Below, in pieces: positions 14,201 to 26,100 of a stretch of DNA of 64,000 nucleotides; position 1 is the stretch's first letter, and every line of letters starts with the position of its first letter. The stretch spans positions 1,059,001 to 1,123,000 of the forward strand of contig NC_092674.1 of the NCBI RefSeq assembly GCF_964355755.1, given 5' to 3'. A program made the position numbers and the translations under genes. Below the pieces are notes generated by a model. The model ran no database searches, was not told the DNA's origin, and saw nothing but the letters and a program-made list of their open reading frames with translations. The stretch comes from Antedon mediterranea (Eukaryota; Echinodermata; Crinoidea; Comatulida; Antedonidae).

Positions 14201-17200
14201 TAGGAAGCAACTTTGGAGACGGTGTACCTGTATCAACATGCATAAACGAATTACTTTACTATTATGAATATTAATTTACTGAAAATAAGTTGTCAGTAAA
14301 ACCAAAAAATAAGGCTATTAAGAGACTCAATGCGATATACAGTTTATTGTACCTTTTATAATGTTGACTACGAAAAGGCGGAAATATCTTTCTATTTATT
14401 TTAAGTTAAGTTTTAGTTAAATTTATGATTGCTCTTTTTGTTATTTCAGCACCATGTGATGGTAATACGTGTGAACACTATTGTGTATCGGCAGCCAATA
14501 ACAACTATGAATGTTTATGCCAAAAACGATACGTCTTAAATCCGAACGGAACGTGTAGTACCGGTGCGTATTAAGTATTTAATGCATCAAATATTTAAAA
14601 TTTAATAATAAACAATACCGATTATACCACACTAATAATAACTTTAACTCTTTATTTATAGATTTATCAATATATCACCCACCATTTTGCGTGATAGGAC
14701 AAACAGACGTCATATCCGCATTTATCCCATCTTTACTGCATTATGATTGGCAATCATATCAGGACGAATCTGACTACATCTCCGATTTTTCTATTGAATC
14801 ACCTCCGTATGTGACAGCATTAACGGTTGATATACACAGTAACTTGTTGTTTTTTGCTGACGATGTTGAAAAGGAAATATTTTCTGTAAAGATGAAAGTA
14901 GGAGAATTCCCGGTTTCATTACATAGTTACAATACGGGTCAGATTGAGGGTAAACTATTTTCAGTTTATTGTTTCACGTAAAGATATCAATACAATATCA
15001 TTTATAAAAAATGATGTTATACCAAAAGGTAATAAAAAAAATGATATATAAATAAAAAAATAAAAGTCTACATTTTATTACCATCCTTTTTTAATCTAGT
15101 ATAGAGAAGAATGAAGCTACAATACTAGGCCTATATATATTTCTATGTAAATGTTGTATTATTTTCCTTCGTTAATTCATTTAAAATAGTAGGCCTATTA
15201 GGCCTAATGATTTTATGTTTTTTTATTATAGGCATGGCGGTCGACTGGCTAACACTTAGACTTTTTTATGTTGACTATGTAACTGAGAGTCGTGGATCTA
15301 TGACGTACGATGGAAAAGGTTTAGCCACTGAATATGACGTCACTAAACCAACGGCCATTGCGGTGGATCCAATCACAAGGTATCGTATACTTACATTCTT
15401 TACCATAATTCAAAACACATTTTTAACTCTCAAGATTTAAGTATAAACCAATCTATATTAATGTTACTCGACAGGTTGATGTTTTGGACAGAGGAAACCT
15501 CACCTGCCAAGCTAGTTAGAAGTGACTTAGATTTTACAAATCGAAGAGATCTGACGGACATAGGTGTCCAGAATCCAACAGGGATGACACTTGATCTAAA
15601 GCTGAATAAGTGAGAATCTAATATATACAGTAATATGCAAAAATATCACCTCACGTGACTGTGACCTGCGTCTAATAATGACTTCTGCATAAGGCCTACT
15701 TTTAAAAGGATAAGACCAAAGTTACAATTTAGATTTTATTTTTCCTAAAGGATTTATATGGTTGGATCAGATAGTAGACTGATATACTCAATCGATTATG
15801 ACGGAAACAATAAACAAACTATTGGAACGAGTAAATATGCCGCCATAGATATAACTAACTATCAGGTAATATAGCATATTGGCTTAATATTACTTTGAGA
15901 TGCGTATACCCACTCACCAGGATCTTAGGAGAACAAGTTCAATCTATTTTTAATGTAGTTATAGTTATTTATAAAAGACAAGATGTTATCAATTTAAATT
16001 TAGTACTTGATGATCTTTACATGCTGCTATGAAGTTTACTCTCAAAGATATAATTGAATATACCTTATGATGAGGGTAACAGTGACTTAATCTTAATTTA
16101 GATACATAGTAATAAAGAAAAAGCTAATTAATTACATAATATTAGGAGAGATGCTTAGTAATGTTTAATCAAATTTTCTAATACTAAAATTAATTTATTT
16201 GTATAGGACTTTCTGATATTAGCTGAACCACTCGGTATGTCAAGTGGAATAGTTGAATCGATTCACAAAGCAACAGGAGAACACGAAGGCTCTATAATGT
16301 TGAATTCTTATATCACCGCTATCGGCTTCGCTGACGAATCAACTCAACCAAGAAGTAAGAGTTTTAAATATATGCATATTTGAGCGACATGTAGACCTAC
16401 GTGCTTTAGAGAGATATTATTATTATTATTATTATTATTATTTGTAAATAATATACATTGCCAGACGCATATTTGTTTGTCTTTAGTGCTTGAAATTGAT
16501 TGTATATACTGTTTTCTTTACAGCAAATTCAATACCAGATTCAAATTCAATACCGAACATGAAATCAGGTATGCCGTTACATTTTATACTCAATTGAAAT
16601 ATATAGAAAGAAGGGTGTTGGGGACAGCTGAATGTGTTGCCTATATATGCCCTATAGATATTACTTATCAATTATTATAAAGTAAGTAAGTTAGACCTAC
16701 AATGTAATCACATTATATACAAACTTAAATGATTTTGTTGTAGAGAACAGCGGGCTGAACATTGGTGCCGTTGTTGGCGCTATAATTGCTGTCATCATCT
16801 TGATTATAATCGTTGTTGTGGTTTTTAAAAGAGGGTACGTAACATTTTAAAAGCAATTTTACAAGAACGTTTATAATCATTTCTTGTGTTTAATATTAGA
16901 ATATAGAAACATTTTCATAGGCATAATTTAATATTTTCCAGATCAAAGCAGATAAAGCGCAGCAAAGAATACAGAAAGAAACATGCATTTTCATTGTACA
17001 GAGCTAAACAGCAAGATCCAAAACAACCAACAACTAACAATCAATTGAATGGGTTAGAACAAAGTCTACCATCTATGTCGGCTAATAATGACGGAGCGAT
17101 TATTTTTTTTATCGACAAAGAACGAGATGTTACGCCAAAACTTCCAGAAAAGAAACCCAAGGAAAAAAGACCAAACCCACCACGTAGTATTCATGAATAT

Positions 17201-17947
17201 GCTGGTGTTGCAGAACCCCAGTGTACAGTAGCTGGTAATGGTGCAGCGATTGATTCTGTTATCAACAAAGAACAACGATATGTTCCGCCAAAACTTCCAG
17301 AAAAGAAACCAAAGGAAAAAAGACCAAACCCAGCACTTAGTATTCATGAATATGCTGGTGTTACAGAACCCAAGTGTACAGTAGCTGGTAATGGTGCAGC
17401 GATTGATTCTGTTATCAACAAAGAACGAGATGTTCCGCCAAAACTTCCTGAAAAGAAACCAAAGGAAAAAAGACCAAACCTACCACGTAGTATTCATGAA
17501 TATGCTGGTGTTGCAGAACCCCAGTGTACAGTAGCTGGTAATGGTGCAGCGATTGATTCTGTTATCGACAAAGAACGAGATGTTCCGCCAAAACTTCCAG
17601 AAAAGAAACTAAAGGAAAAAAGACCAAACCCACCACGTAGTATTCATGAATATGTTGGTGTTACAGAACCCCAGTGTACAGTAGTTGGTAATGGTGCAGC
17701 GATTGATTCTGTTATCAACAAAGAACGAGATGTTTCACCAGAAAGGATTTTGAACGAGAAAGGATCAAACCCACCACCTAGTGATGAAGATACTGGTTCT
17801 GCAAAGCGTCAGAGGTCAGTAGCTGATAATGAGGGAGCTATTAATTCTATCGAAACAGAACAAGGTGTTCCAAAAAGTCAGAAACATCCAATTGATAAGA
17901 ACAAACAAAATGCACATTTAATCAGTGATATTGCTAGGCCTTATTAA
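2260..17947 (+). CDS. Two-module YWTD/EGF receptor (fused tandem copies A and B)
   Basis: Type I receptor-like membrane protein of the LDLR class B (YWTD propeller) superfamily; ligand unknown. Exons: 2260-2317, 2551-3028, 4639-4776, 5858-5987, 7529-7688, 8099-8212, 8293-8580, 8752-8899, 9217-9351, 9756-9870, 10125-10275, 10960-10986, then 12058-12535, 12638-12775, 12944-13073, 13754-13913, 14450-14563, 14662-14949, 15232-15379, 15475-15609, 15751-15865, 16207-16354, 16524-16568, 16744-16834, 16942-17947. Total 4938 nt, 1645 aa. Residues 1-19 are a signal peptide; 20-321 propeller 1 (LYWVDEGYNW, YLFWTE, RIYWTD); 322-359 a six-Cys EGF-like domain; 360-638 propeller 2; 639-647 linker. The order repeats at 648-1265, followed by a linker, a transmembrane helix at about 1284-1308 and a repeat-rich tail. 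Module B has no signal-peptide exon of its own, and linker exon 10960-10986 (phase 1) joins exon 12058 in frame. Two separate genes remain possible if B has an unseen first exon. No LDL-A repeats are seen. Confidence 0.82.
3460..4475 (-). pseudogene. Decayed LINE reverse transcriptase fragment in intron 2 of gene AB
   Basis: Read on the minus strand, the segment encodes the 3' half of a non-LTR retrotransposon reverse transcriptase. The order is a DFTKAF block (about 4415-4435), GIPQGTKLGPILFL (about 4230-4275), the catalytic YVDD (about 4170-4185), then a thumb and C-terminal region containing YIRPILYCPEWH and IERVHKR. The blocks lie in different frames (3550-3762, 3701-3988, 4029-4469), so there are at least two frameshifts and the copy is dead. 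A CR1/L2-like clade is suggested by the C-terminal pattern but is not established. An (ATT)n run at 3299-3330 may be its 3' tail. Confidence 0.75.
5949..7397 (+). repeat. 61-bp minisatellite, about 24 units, spanning exon 4 end and 5' splice site (module A)
   Basis: The unit is 61 bp, as shown by the one-base slip per 60-base line. It contains the last 39-40 coding bases of exon 4, the donor GAA|GTGAGTAA and about 18 intron bases ending in AATAATTACCA. The first unit is the true exon end at 5987; later units repeat both exon sequence and donor. Units differ by few substitutions. A variant with GATGGTAATACAG recurs near 6515, 6880, 7125 and 7365, suggesting higher-order amplification. Confidence 0.95.
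11122..11848 (-). mobile_element. Truncated Penelope-like element with inverted terminal copies
   Basis: About 150 bp at 11122-11277 and 11696-11848 are near-perfect inverted copies of each other, sharing GACGTTTCGCCGACAATCTG and GGTGGCGCTGTTCAGCGTCA. Between them the minus strand encodes a GIY-YIG-type endonuclease. Inverted pLTRs and a C-terminal GIY-YIG domain are typical of Penelope-like retroelements; the reverse transcriptase part is absent. TAGTTCTGCTGCT occurs on both sides (about 11107 and 11881), possibly a target duplication with extra filler on the right. Confidence 0.8.
11145..11695 (-). pseudogene. GIY-YIG endonuclease remnant of the Penelope-like element
   Basis: Minus-strand translation from about 11695 gives GVIYEVNCLNCEKVYIGETG followed by RALNTRIGEHKKDV: the CxxC motif and YIGETGR core of Penelope endonucleases. 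After a frameshift near 11545 the reading continues in the 11145-11549 frame with AITDYAIGNDHIPNW and KRKIKESICIRKR, the usual downstream part of the domain. The shift and the missing reverse transcriptase show it is not functional. Confidence 0.78.
13036..13628 (+). repeat. 61-bp minisatellite, about 10 units (module B)
   Basis: This is the same unit as at 5949-7397, starting at the end of module B exon 4 (donor at 13074). Units carry substitutions such as GATAGAATTACAG and TGTGGATGATG, and the last is disrupted by a small insertion near 13598. It sits at the homologous exon-intron border as in module A, so it either predates the module duplication or was copied between modules. Confidence 0.95.
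17101..17760 (+). repeat. In-frame 150-bp (about 50-aa) repeats in the cytoplasmic tail of gene AB
   Basis: Four full copies and a partial fifth lie within the last coding exon, starting near 17126, 17276, 17428, 17578 and 17728. Each encodes a proline/lysine-rich block PPKLPEKKPKEKRPN, then SIHEY(A/V)GV, then a variable acidic-small stretch. The PxLPxKKP pattern resembles an SH3-binding class and the conserved Tyr in HEYAGV could be a phosphorylation site; both are inference. Copies differ by point changes and one 3-bp insertion. Confidence 0.9.
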
Positions 17948-20182
17948 TTGATAGTCTGTGCAGTCAACTGGAAATTGGCAAACGATTGCTGTATCTAGAA
18001 AGAACAAGCTGATGTTCCGGAAATCCCAGAGCCCAATAGATTGAAGATTAGTTCCCTTTTCGACGCGATGCAACGCAAGTGAGTGATCACAAAAGCGGCC
18101 GTTAGATGATCATCTATAGCGCCATGGTGGCTGAAATAAGTGAAATTTAAAGAAATACTATTAATAACTATTAATTAACGGTTATAATTCATTCAATTAT
18201 TTTCATCTTTATGGCGAGAACTATAGTTCTTGCTGATAATAAATCGTTGGCTCTATCCAAAGGCCCTTTTTCTCCCAAGTTGTGAATATTTTGAACAGTA
18301 AATTTGTATTTCTTATATATTATTTCAAGTCTATAAATAATCGATCAATCGATACGGTTGTATTCGATATGTTTCCTTTTGTTTAGACTGTGACTCCACT
18401 TTGAAAATAAATATACAATGTAAGATAGCATTTATTGAAAATAATAAATTAAGATTTTGCAGATCCATTCTGTTATATAAATATTTTATTTCAATTTATA
18501 TCAACTCAGTTATTTAAAAACTTAAGACCTAAAGTTATAAAACTAATGTTCACGTTTGGCGCCTTAATATCGTATATTATTTGTCCCACTCGACTATCCT
18601 AGGTCTATACGTACAACTAACTTGATTTAGTGTACCTTTATTTTATGTCTATTTTTGGCCATTAACAAGTACCTTTTCGGCAATATGATAAGAAGAATTT
18701 CCTTGTAAGTAAAACTTAAGAATTCAGAATATAGTCTCAAAAAGATCGTTGACATGTTTTCGGGTAAGTTGTATATTGTAGGCCTAGGCTACCGCAGACG
18801 TAGCCTTATTAGCTACGCCAGTCTATTCAGGCATGTTGCTGTAGTCTGGCACTCTGAGTTGAGAAGAAACAAATGTTCGGACCTTTGTTAAACAAAATAC
18901 GAAATCCATTGATTAATTGGTGGAAGTGAATCGGATATTTTGAGACGAAAGTCAAATTATTTAGATTTTTATTAAGCATATACGGTATACAATGCAATTG
19001 GTTATACAGAAGAGAAAAGTAAAATGAATTGGATCCATTGCTGGATAGATACAATAATGGATACTGGAACAATTGAAATGTTCGAGCTGATTCTCGGTAG
19101 TTGAATTTTTTGGTGTAATATTTTTGTATAGTTAGTCTTTAGTTAGCAATATATATATGTAGCTTTTTAAGTCTTCTTTTGTAGTTCATTTTGATGGGAG
19201 AATTACAATGAATAGGTATGGGATGGTTTTTTTTATTAAAAAAATACTATTAATCATCGTAATTGATTCAAATTTATTTCATCTTTTTGACAAGAAATAG
19301 TTTTTGCTGATTTGTTATTCTTTATCCAAAGGCATAACGATGGATCTTCTTTACCAAGTTGTGACATTGAACATTTTGAACATTTTATTGACTGTGTCAC
19401 ATTCATTTTCCTTGAAAGACGTGCATTATGTGAGTTTGTGTACCTGAAGTCTTGCTGTTTAGGCCCTAAATTGTTTTCTACTATCAGTAGGACGAAACAT
19501 CTGACTATACATCAACTGGATTTGGTAATAATAATAATATTTATTCTGTCACAAATGAAAAATGAAGCCCAAACAGTTAAAATATATATACAAGTAAAAA
19601 ACAAATTGTAATACAAATAAAACTATACATAACATGAAATAAACTGTTTTGTTAAAGCAGCCTTAAATATTGAAATTGTTTGTGTACTCATTTATACTAT
19701 AATTATTTCTTGTAAAATGACGTAAAGTAAAGTATAGGGCAAACAATCTGAAAAACCGACATTTATTTTATATTATGCTTTATTTAATAAATAATACTCA
19801 ATGATGATTTGTCTCTTTTAAGTCATTGTTGTTTTACAGATGGATCGATCTGCTCTGAAGTGTTCTTGTATATTGATGGTGAAAGAACAGAGAAGGCACA
19901 AATATGATTTAATTTCAGTACATTCTCAACTTTGTTGCTGTATCCCCTTAAATTATGTTCACCTCCATTACCTTCACACGATCCCAATCCTGTTTTATGC
20001 TCTGATAGGTTTCTGTCGCTATCCGTGGATAAAATACCTGAAATTATTGGCTATTGTTATTATTCATATCAATAGGCCAATTTGTCGACCCACCCTTTCT
20101 GTGGATTATAGGTACTGTATACAATTCGTTTTTAGTATAACACACAAACCAAGTTTATACGTACCTGTGTGTTACCTTCATC
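17948..20182. other. Intergenic region between gene AB and gene C
   Basis: No gene is supported. The first several hundred bases are probably the 3' UTR of AB (AATAAA at 18237 region and 18406-18411). From about 18.5 kb there are blocks resembling the upstream region of AB, and from about 19.99 kb the resemblance becomes strong through to the signal-peptide exon, so gene C kept a copy of the 5' regulatory region. An AT-rich stretch around 19530-19660 looks like a retroelement 3' end but has no coding support. Confidence 0.55.
18406..18411 (+). terminator. Candidate polyadenylation signal of gene AB
   Basis: AATAAA lies about 460 bases downstream of the stop codon at 17945-17947. Another AATAAA occurs near 18237. 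Which one is used cannot be told from sequence alone. Confidence 0.35.
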
Positions 20183-23100
20183 ATGTTCAATACTTTGCTG
20201 GTATTATTCCTAGCAGGAATGTTAGATTTTCCTTACACAGGTAACCGTTATTTATCTATTTCTCAAACGTTTTTTTAAAACATACATTTTTTTATTCTGC
20301 TTATTTTGTTCATAATTCGTTATCGTTAGGTAAAAATGTAATATGTAAGTGAAGATTGGTAACTATTGACTATTGATCTATAACCTTTTTTGATTTGAGT
20401 TTTATTTGTTTACAAGCTTTCTAAAGAACAAATAATATATTTTTAATAAAAATAGATGTTTTTATTTTTTTTCACAGTTAATGGAGAAGATAACAGACTG
20501 TATTTAGTAGTCTTTGACCAAAGTGATTCTCTTGCTTACATTTATTGGATTTCAGCTAATCCAGAAGTTTATGAAAATGACCGAAATTTAGAATTTGAAA
20601 AACTTTACACAGTTCCAATAAATATGTACATGCCATCATCACCTATCTATCGGTTCTCGGCGTTGGCAGTCGATTACCACGAAGGAAATGTAACGTATCA
20701 CGAGCAGGAAAACCACTGGATACAAATAACTCCTGATATTACATCAGAATCTGATTACGTGATACCATGGATTGAAGCTGGTACATCTGGCAGAGTTAAT
20801 GGTTTAGCGATTGACTGGTTAGCAAAAAATGTATACTGGGTTGATGAGGGGTACAACTGGATTAAAATGACAAATTATACGGGAAGAGGAGAAGTGGTGA
20901 TTGCTGAGGTGGATATTGAGAGACCTTCTGGAATAGCTTGTCATCCTTACAAAGGGTAAGTATTGAGAAACTAAAGAAAGAAAAGCTTGTAATAAGCTTT
21001 AACGTTAACGTTGATAGTATCTTTTATAACAAGTAAACACAACTAATTGTTGGCTTACACCGAAACAACGGTGGTGATAGGACTGTTGTATATGTCTTAA
21101 TTGAGCAAAACTGCAACCGTAACAAAGCAATGGAAAATCAAACGAAACGTTTTGTTTGAAATAGGTAGTCACAGTTGTAGGTCCATGTCATGCGTGTAAA
21201 CTGCGCAGTCCTATCAGATAAAAATGGAATAAATGATTGTAAGACTGAAAAAAACTATGCATAGAAAACATTATACTGGTCTATGTATAACAATCTAGCT
21301 TGATGGTTAATATGCTTGATTTTCCATCTTTTCCCCCTAAAAAGTTATCTATTCTGGACCGAATTAGGAGACCAATATCCACCGAAGATTGAAAGATCAA
21401 CAATGGCGGGAAATAACCGAATTACAATCGTTGATGGGCTGACTGAACCGAGATCTATAGCTGTAGACACGATATTGGACAGGTAACACCTTTTTGGAAC
21501 TTATAGGCTGTGTGCACCAAAACATTCATTTAAAATGAATTAAATTCCATAAGAAGTACATGAACAAAACAATACATATAAATGGTATACAACTTTTAAT
21601 GAATATTAAAAGCATAAAAACTTTAGATAAACGATTTAAAATGTAGTCTTTAACCTTGATAGCTCCCCAAAAAATCAAATTTTAACCTAAAACTAAATCA
21701 TTATGGACAAGGGCCTACACTATAACTTAATCATAATAATCTTCTTTTGTACGAATATTGTTAATTTAAATGACAATGAAGTGAGGGTGTCGATAGATTC
21801 GTTGAGTAACGGGAACAGAATTATGCATCGTTGAACACAAACTGTTTGGTATTATCTAGGCAAGGCACCTAATTATCTGAAAAGGTTTGGTATGCAAACC
21901 AGAAATTATTTGCTTATTGGGTAATTTACTCTCCACAATCATATCGCAGTAAAAGAAAGAATCAGAGCATACAAAGTGTGTTATGGTTGAAAACAACTGT
22001 TATTCATCCGCATTATTTGGGTAAGAAACTTGAAATAGTTGGCGTGCAAAATTACTGGAAATTACTAACTTTATAATTTTACATTTTCAGCTTGATTTAA
22101 CAATTCTTTTGTTAAGAGATACACAACTGCGAAACTATTGCACATAACTTATATACTAAACACACTTATCCATCAAACATACTGTACTTATCCATTTAGT
22201 ATTTTATAATACCACATTGACAAATAATGTACGTTAAAATAAAACTTTCTTTGTCTCAGAATTTATTGGACTGACAATACTGCAACAGAAATTAAAGTTG
22301 AATCTTCTGATCTTAACGGTAATGGAAGACGAAGAGAAGTATCAGAACCAACTTCTCTGGGTGTATTTGATAGTATTGCTGTGGATGAAGTGAGTAACAT
22401 AATAATTACCAAAGTCTCTGGGTGTATTTGATAGTATTGCAGTGGATGAAGTGAGTAACATAATAATTATTTATTCATCATCATATTATTGGTATTATTT
22501 ACCAAGAAAGATAATACTGTACTTGAATTCCAATGATGTCATTAATCTCAACAAACTTGTTTTTTTTTCGTAATAGACTTATATTTTTGTCGGTGGATCG
22601 GCTTCCGAATATTTTATGCGTTATTACAGAAAAGTTTCTCCAAATGAATTGGTGTTCGAGTATGAGTTTGGTAGCGACATCGATCTGTACGATTTATGTG
22701 TTGCTGGTCCTAACATCCAATCACAACCTGTAACGTGTAAGGAAGTTTGTTTTAACGATTCCTCCATTTTTTACTACTTTACTAAGTTTGATGACATGCT
22801 CCTAAAATGTGGAGAAATAATGTGATCGTTTGATTTATTGTGAGACTTTATTTCCTCATAATTATATCCCACATTGCTTTAAAATATTAGCCCATCAATT
22901 TTTCTATTTCAGCACCGTGTGATGGTAATACTTGCGAACACTACTGTGTATCGGCAGCCAATAACAACCACGAATGTTTATGTCGAGATGATTACGTATT
23001 AAATCCTAATGGAACGTGTAGTATCGGTACGTTATTACGTAGGCCTAATTGCTTCAATACATTAAACATTACAAAATAACAATTAACATTCTAAAACTAT

Positions 23101-26100
23101 AAACCGTTCGTTTTGTAGATTCTTCATTATATTACCCGCCGTATTGCGTGATAGGACAAACAGACGCCATATCCTCTTTTGATCCAACTATACTGCACCA
23201 TGATTGGCTATCATATCATGGAGTAGATGCCTACATTCACACTATTTTTAGTGGATCACCTCCATATGAGACGACAGCATTAGTGGTTGACATACACAGT
23301 AACTTGTTGTTTTTGGCTGATGATTTGAAAAAGGAAATATTTGTCGTAAAAGTGAAAGTAGGAGAGTTCAGGGTTTCAATACATAAATACAATACGGGTC
23401 AGATTGAGGGTAAATATTTGTTTTAAGTTTCATGTTATTTTTTAACGTAAAGATATATATAATATAAATAATAAAATAAAATTAATACATTTTATACAGA
23501 AAGAATTTTATGGACAGAAAGAGCATGTAAAGTAAAAGCCAGTAGAAAGTAAAAGAGTTTGAACTATCTGTTTTAGTTATTTAACTGTTAAAAACAATGT
23601 AATTGTAATTACAAAACTATTTTTAAATATTTTTTACTGTTATCTTTGTTCTATTAATAATCATACAAATCTGATTTATGATTTGTATTATAGGTATGGC
23701 GGTAGACTGGTTGACACTTAATCTTTATTTTGTTGACTATGTAAATGATAGTCGCTGTTCTTTGGCGTATGATGGAAAAGGTTTAACATGCAAATATGAC
23801 GTCATAAAACCAACGGCAATTGCGGTAGAACCTTTCGCAAGGTATCTTGGGATTATTTGTTTACCGTGTTCGAACCATACAACACTCAAATGTTAGGTTT
23901 TATGTAAAAAACAATCTATATTAATGTTACTCAACAGGTACATGTTTTGGACAGAGGAAACCTCACCTGCCAAGCTCGTTAGAAGTGACTTAGATTTTGC
24001 AAATCAAAGAGATCTGACGGACATAGGTCTCCAGAAACCAACAGGGATGACAATTGATCTAAAGCTGAATAGGTGCGTATATCATATGAACGAAGATGAA
24101 TAGTTAGGACAAACGTTCAACACGCGTTTTATACCATTTGAGCTATATTATTTTTAAAATTATTTTTCCTAAAGGATCTACATGGTAGGATCAGATAGTA
24201 AAGTGATATACTCAACTGATTATGATGGAAACAATAAAAAAACTATTGGAAGAAGTAAATATGCTGCCATTGATATTACGAATTATCAGGTAAAATAGCA
24301 AGGGTCTACCGCATACCCGCTCGAATCACATGCATTTATTGATTTCTTTTCTGTCTTTATTATAGAGTAAGTGACATAATATCCCCAGATACATTAACAA
24401 ACGATAGCATTACTTTCCATGCTCTTCTAGGCTAGAATAAGTTAAATATATACGATATATAATTGAACGAAACAACCAGTAACTAGATCTTAATTTACTA
24501 CTAATACAACAATAATTGAAACATCAGAGTTACTTCTGAGTTATGTTCTTAGCTTGGTCAAATTGTCTAATACTGAAATTATTGTATTTGTATAGGACTT
24601 TCTGATATTAGCTGAACCAATCAGTAGATCCACCGGAATAGTTGAAGCGATTCACAAGCCAACTGGAGAACACGAAGGTTCCATAATGTTGGATTCCTCT
24701 ATCACAGCTATCGCCATCGCTGACGAGTCAACTCAACCGAGAACATGTAAGAAAGTGTCAAACGTACTACGAGACTACTTTTCATATAATATTCATGAAT
24801 TCGTTATACCAGACACTAGGTCTTAATGTTAGGTAACGACTAGGCCTATAGGGACAGATCTAGAACGTACACTAGGCCTATAGAGACAGATCTAGAAAGT
24901 ACACTAGGCCTATAGAGACAGATCTAGAACGTACACTAGGCCTATAGAGACAGATCTAGAACGTACACTAGGCCTATAGAGACAGATCTAGAACGTACAC
25001 TAGGCCTATAGGGACAGATCTAGAACGTACACTAGGCCTATAGAGACAGATCTAGAACGTACACTAGGCCTATAGAGACAGATCTAGAACGTACACTAGG
25101 CCTATAGAGACAGATCTAGAACGTAGGCCTACACTAGGCCTATAGAGACAGATCTAGAACGTACACTAGGCCTATAGGGACAGATCTAGAACGTACACTA
25201 TGCTGGTAACGACTAGGCCTATAGGGACAGATCTAGAACGTACACTATGCTCCAAACAAGTATTGCAAACATTTTTCTCTAACAAACACTTTAAAATCGG
25301 ACGATGGATTTTACATTTGTATCCGTTTTCTATGTTCCTGTAGTACTCTTTCCCATTCGGTTTCTATTTTAAATCCTGAAAACACGGGTTCCAGCGTCCA
25401 GTATGACGGTATGTTATAGGCCTACAACACTCCTTTAATGTGAAAATGACTTAACGGATATCTAGACATATACATTGACTTTTTAAGTTTAAAGTGCCTA
25501 ATTGACTATTCTGTTTTACAGCACCTTCGATACAGGACGAGGAATCAGGTATTTAACATGTTTTACTTTGTTGAAATATTGAAATATTGTGTGTTGGGCA
25601 AATGGTGTGTTGGAGAGATGGTGTTTTGGAGAAAAGGTTTGAGAGATGAATGTGATGTGTGTTTTGTTTTTGTAATGGCTAAAGTATATCTAGTAGTAGG
25701 CCTACAAAGTAATAACCGAAGTAGTTCAGCTTTTTTTTTTGTATTATGATTTCAAATCTTTTTGTGTGATGTAGACAGCGGTGGACTGAATTTTGGTGTC
25801 GTAGGAGGTGCTATAATTGCTATCATTATCATGTTGGCTATCATCTTTGCTATGATAAGGTACGTAAAATGCGATTTTACAAGGACTTTAACATGAGTGT
25901 GTTTAGCTGTTCTTGTTTTGATTAGAAATTAGAAACCATTTCATATACATAATTTCATATATTTCAGATCGAAGCGGACTAACACAGAAAGTGAAATGTC
26001 AGAGCAAAATAACCTGTATGATAATAAAGCATTCGTCGTTGACATGACTACTACAAAGCCCACAGTCCGCCCACAGTCATCCGGTAATACACCGAAGAGT

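Larger units (their letters stand above)
12058..17947 (+). other. Module B of gene AB with transmembrane helix and repeat-rich tail
   Basis: Thirteen exons repeat the propeller-EGF-propeller order of module A, then continue into linker exon 16524-16568 (which contains two SNSIP/DSNSIP-like copies), transmembrane exon 16744-16834 (GAVVGAIIAVIILIIIVVVV, then KR) and a long terminal exon. The first exon opens in phase 1, which suits splicing from linker exon 10960-10986. The membrane exon begins with a short GLN-containing juxtamembrane stretch also present in gene C. Confidence 0.8.

Noticed and set aside
12058-17947. Module B as an independent gene
   Set aside because: No signal peptide or initiator exon is visible between 10987 and 12057, and the phase match with A's linker exon is exact. 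Kept only as a stated alternative.
25558-25749. Open frame between exons 12 and 13 of gene C
   Set aside because: It lies in an intron bounded by GTATTT and GTAG and does not continue the receptor frame.
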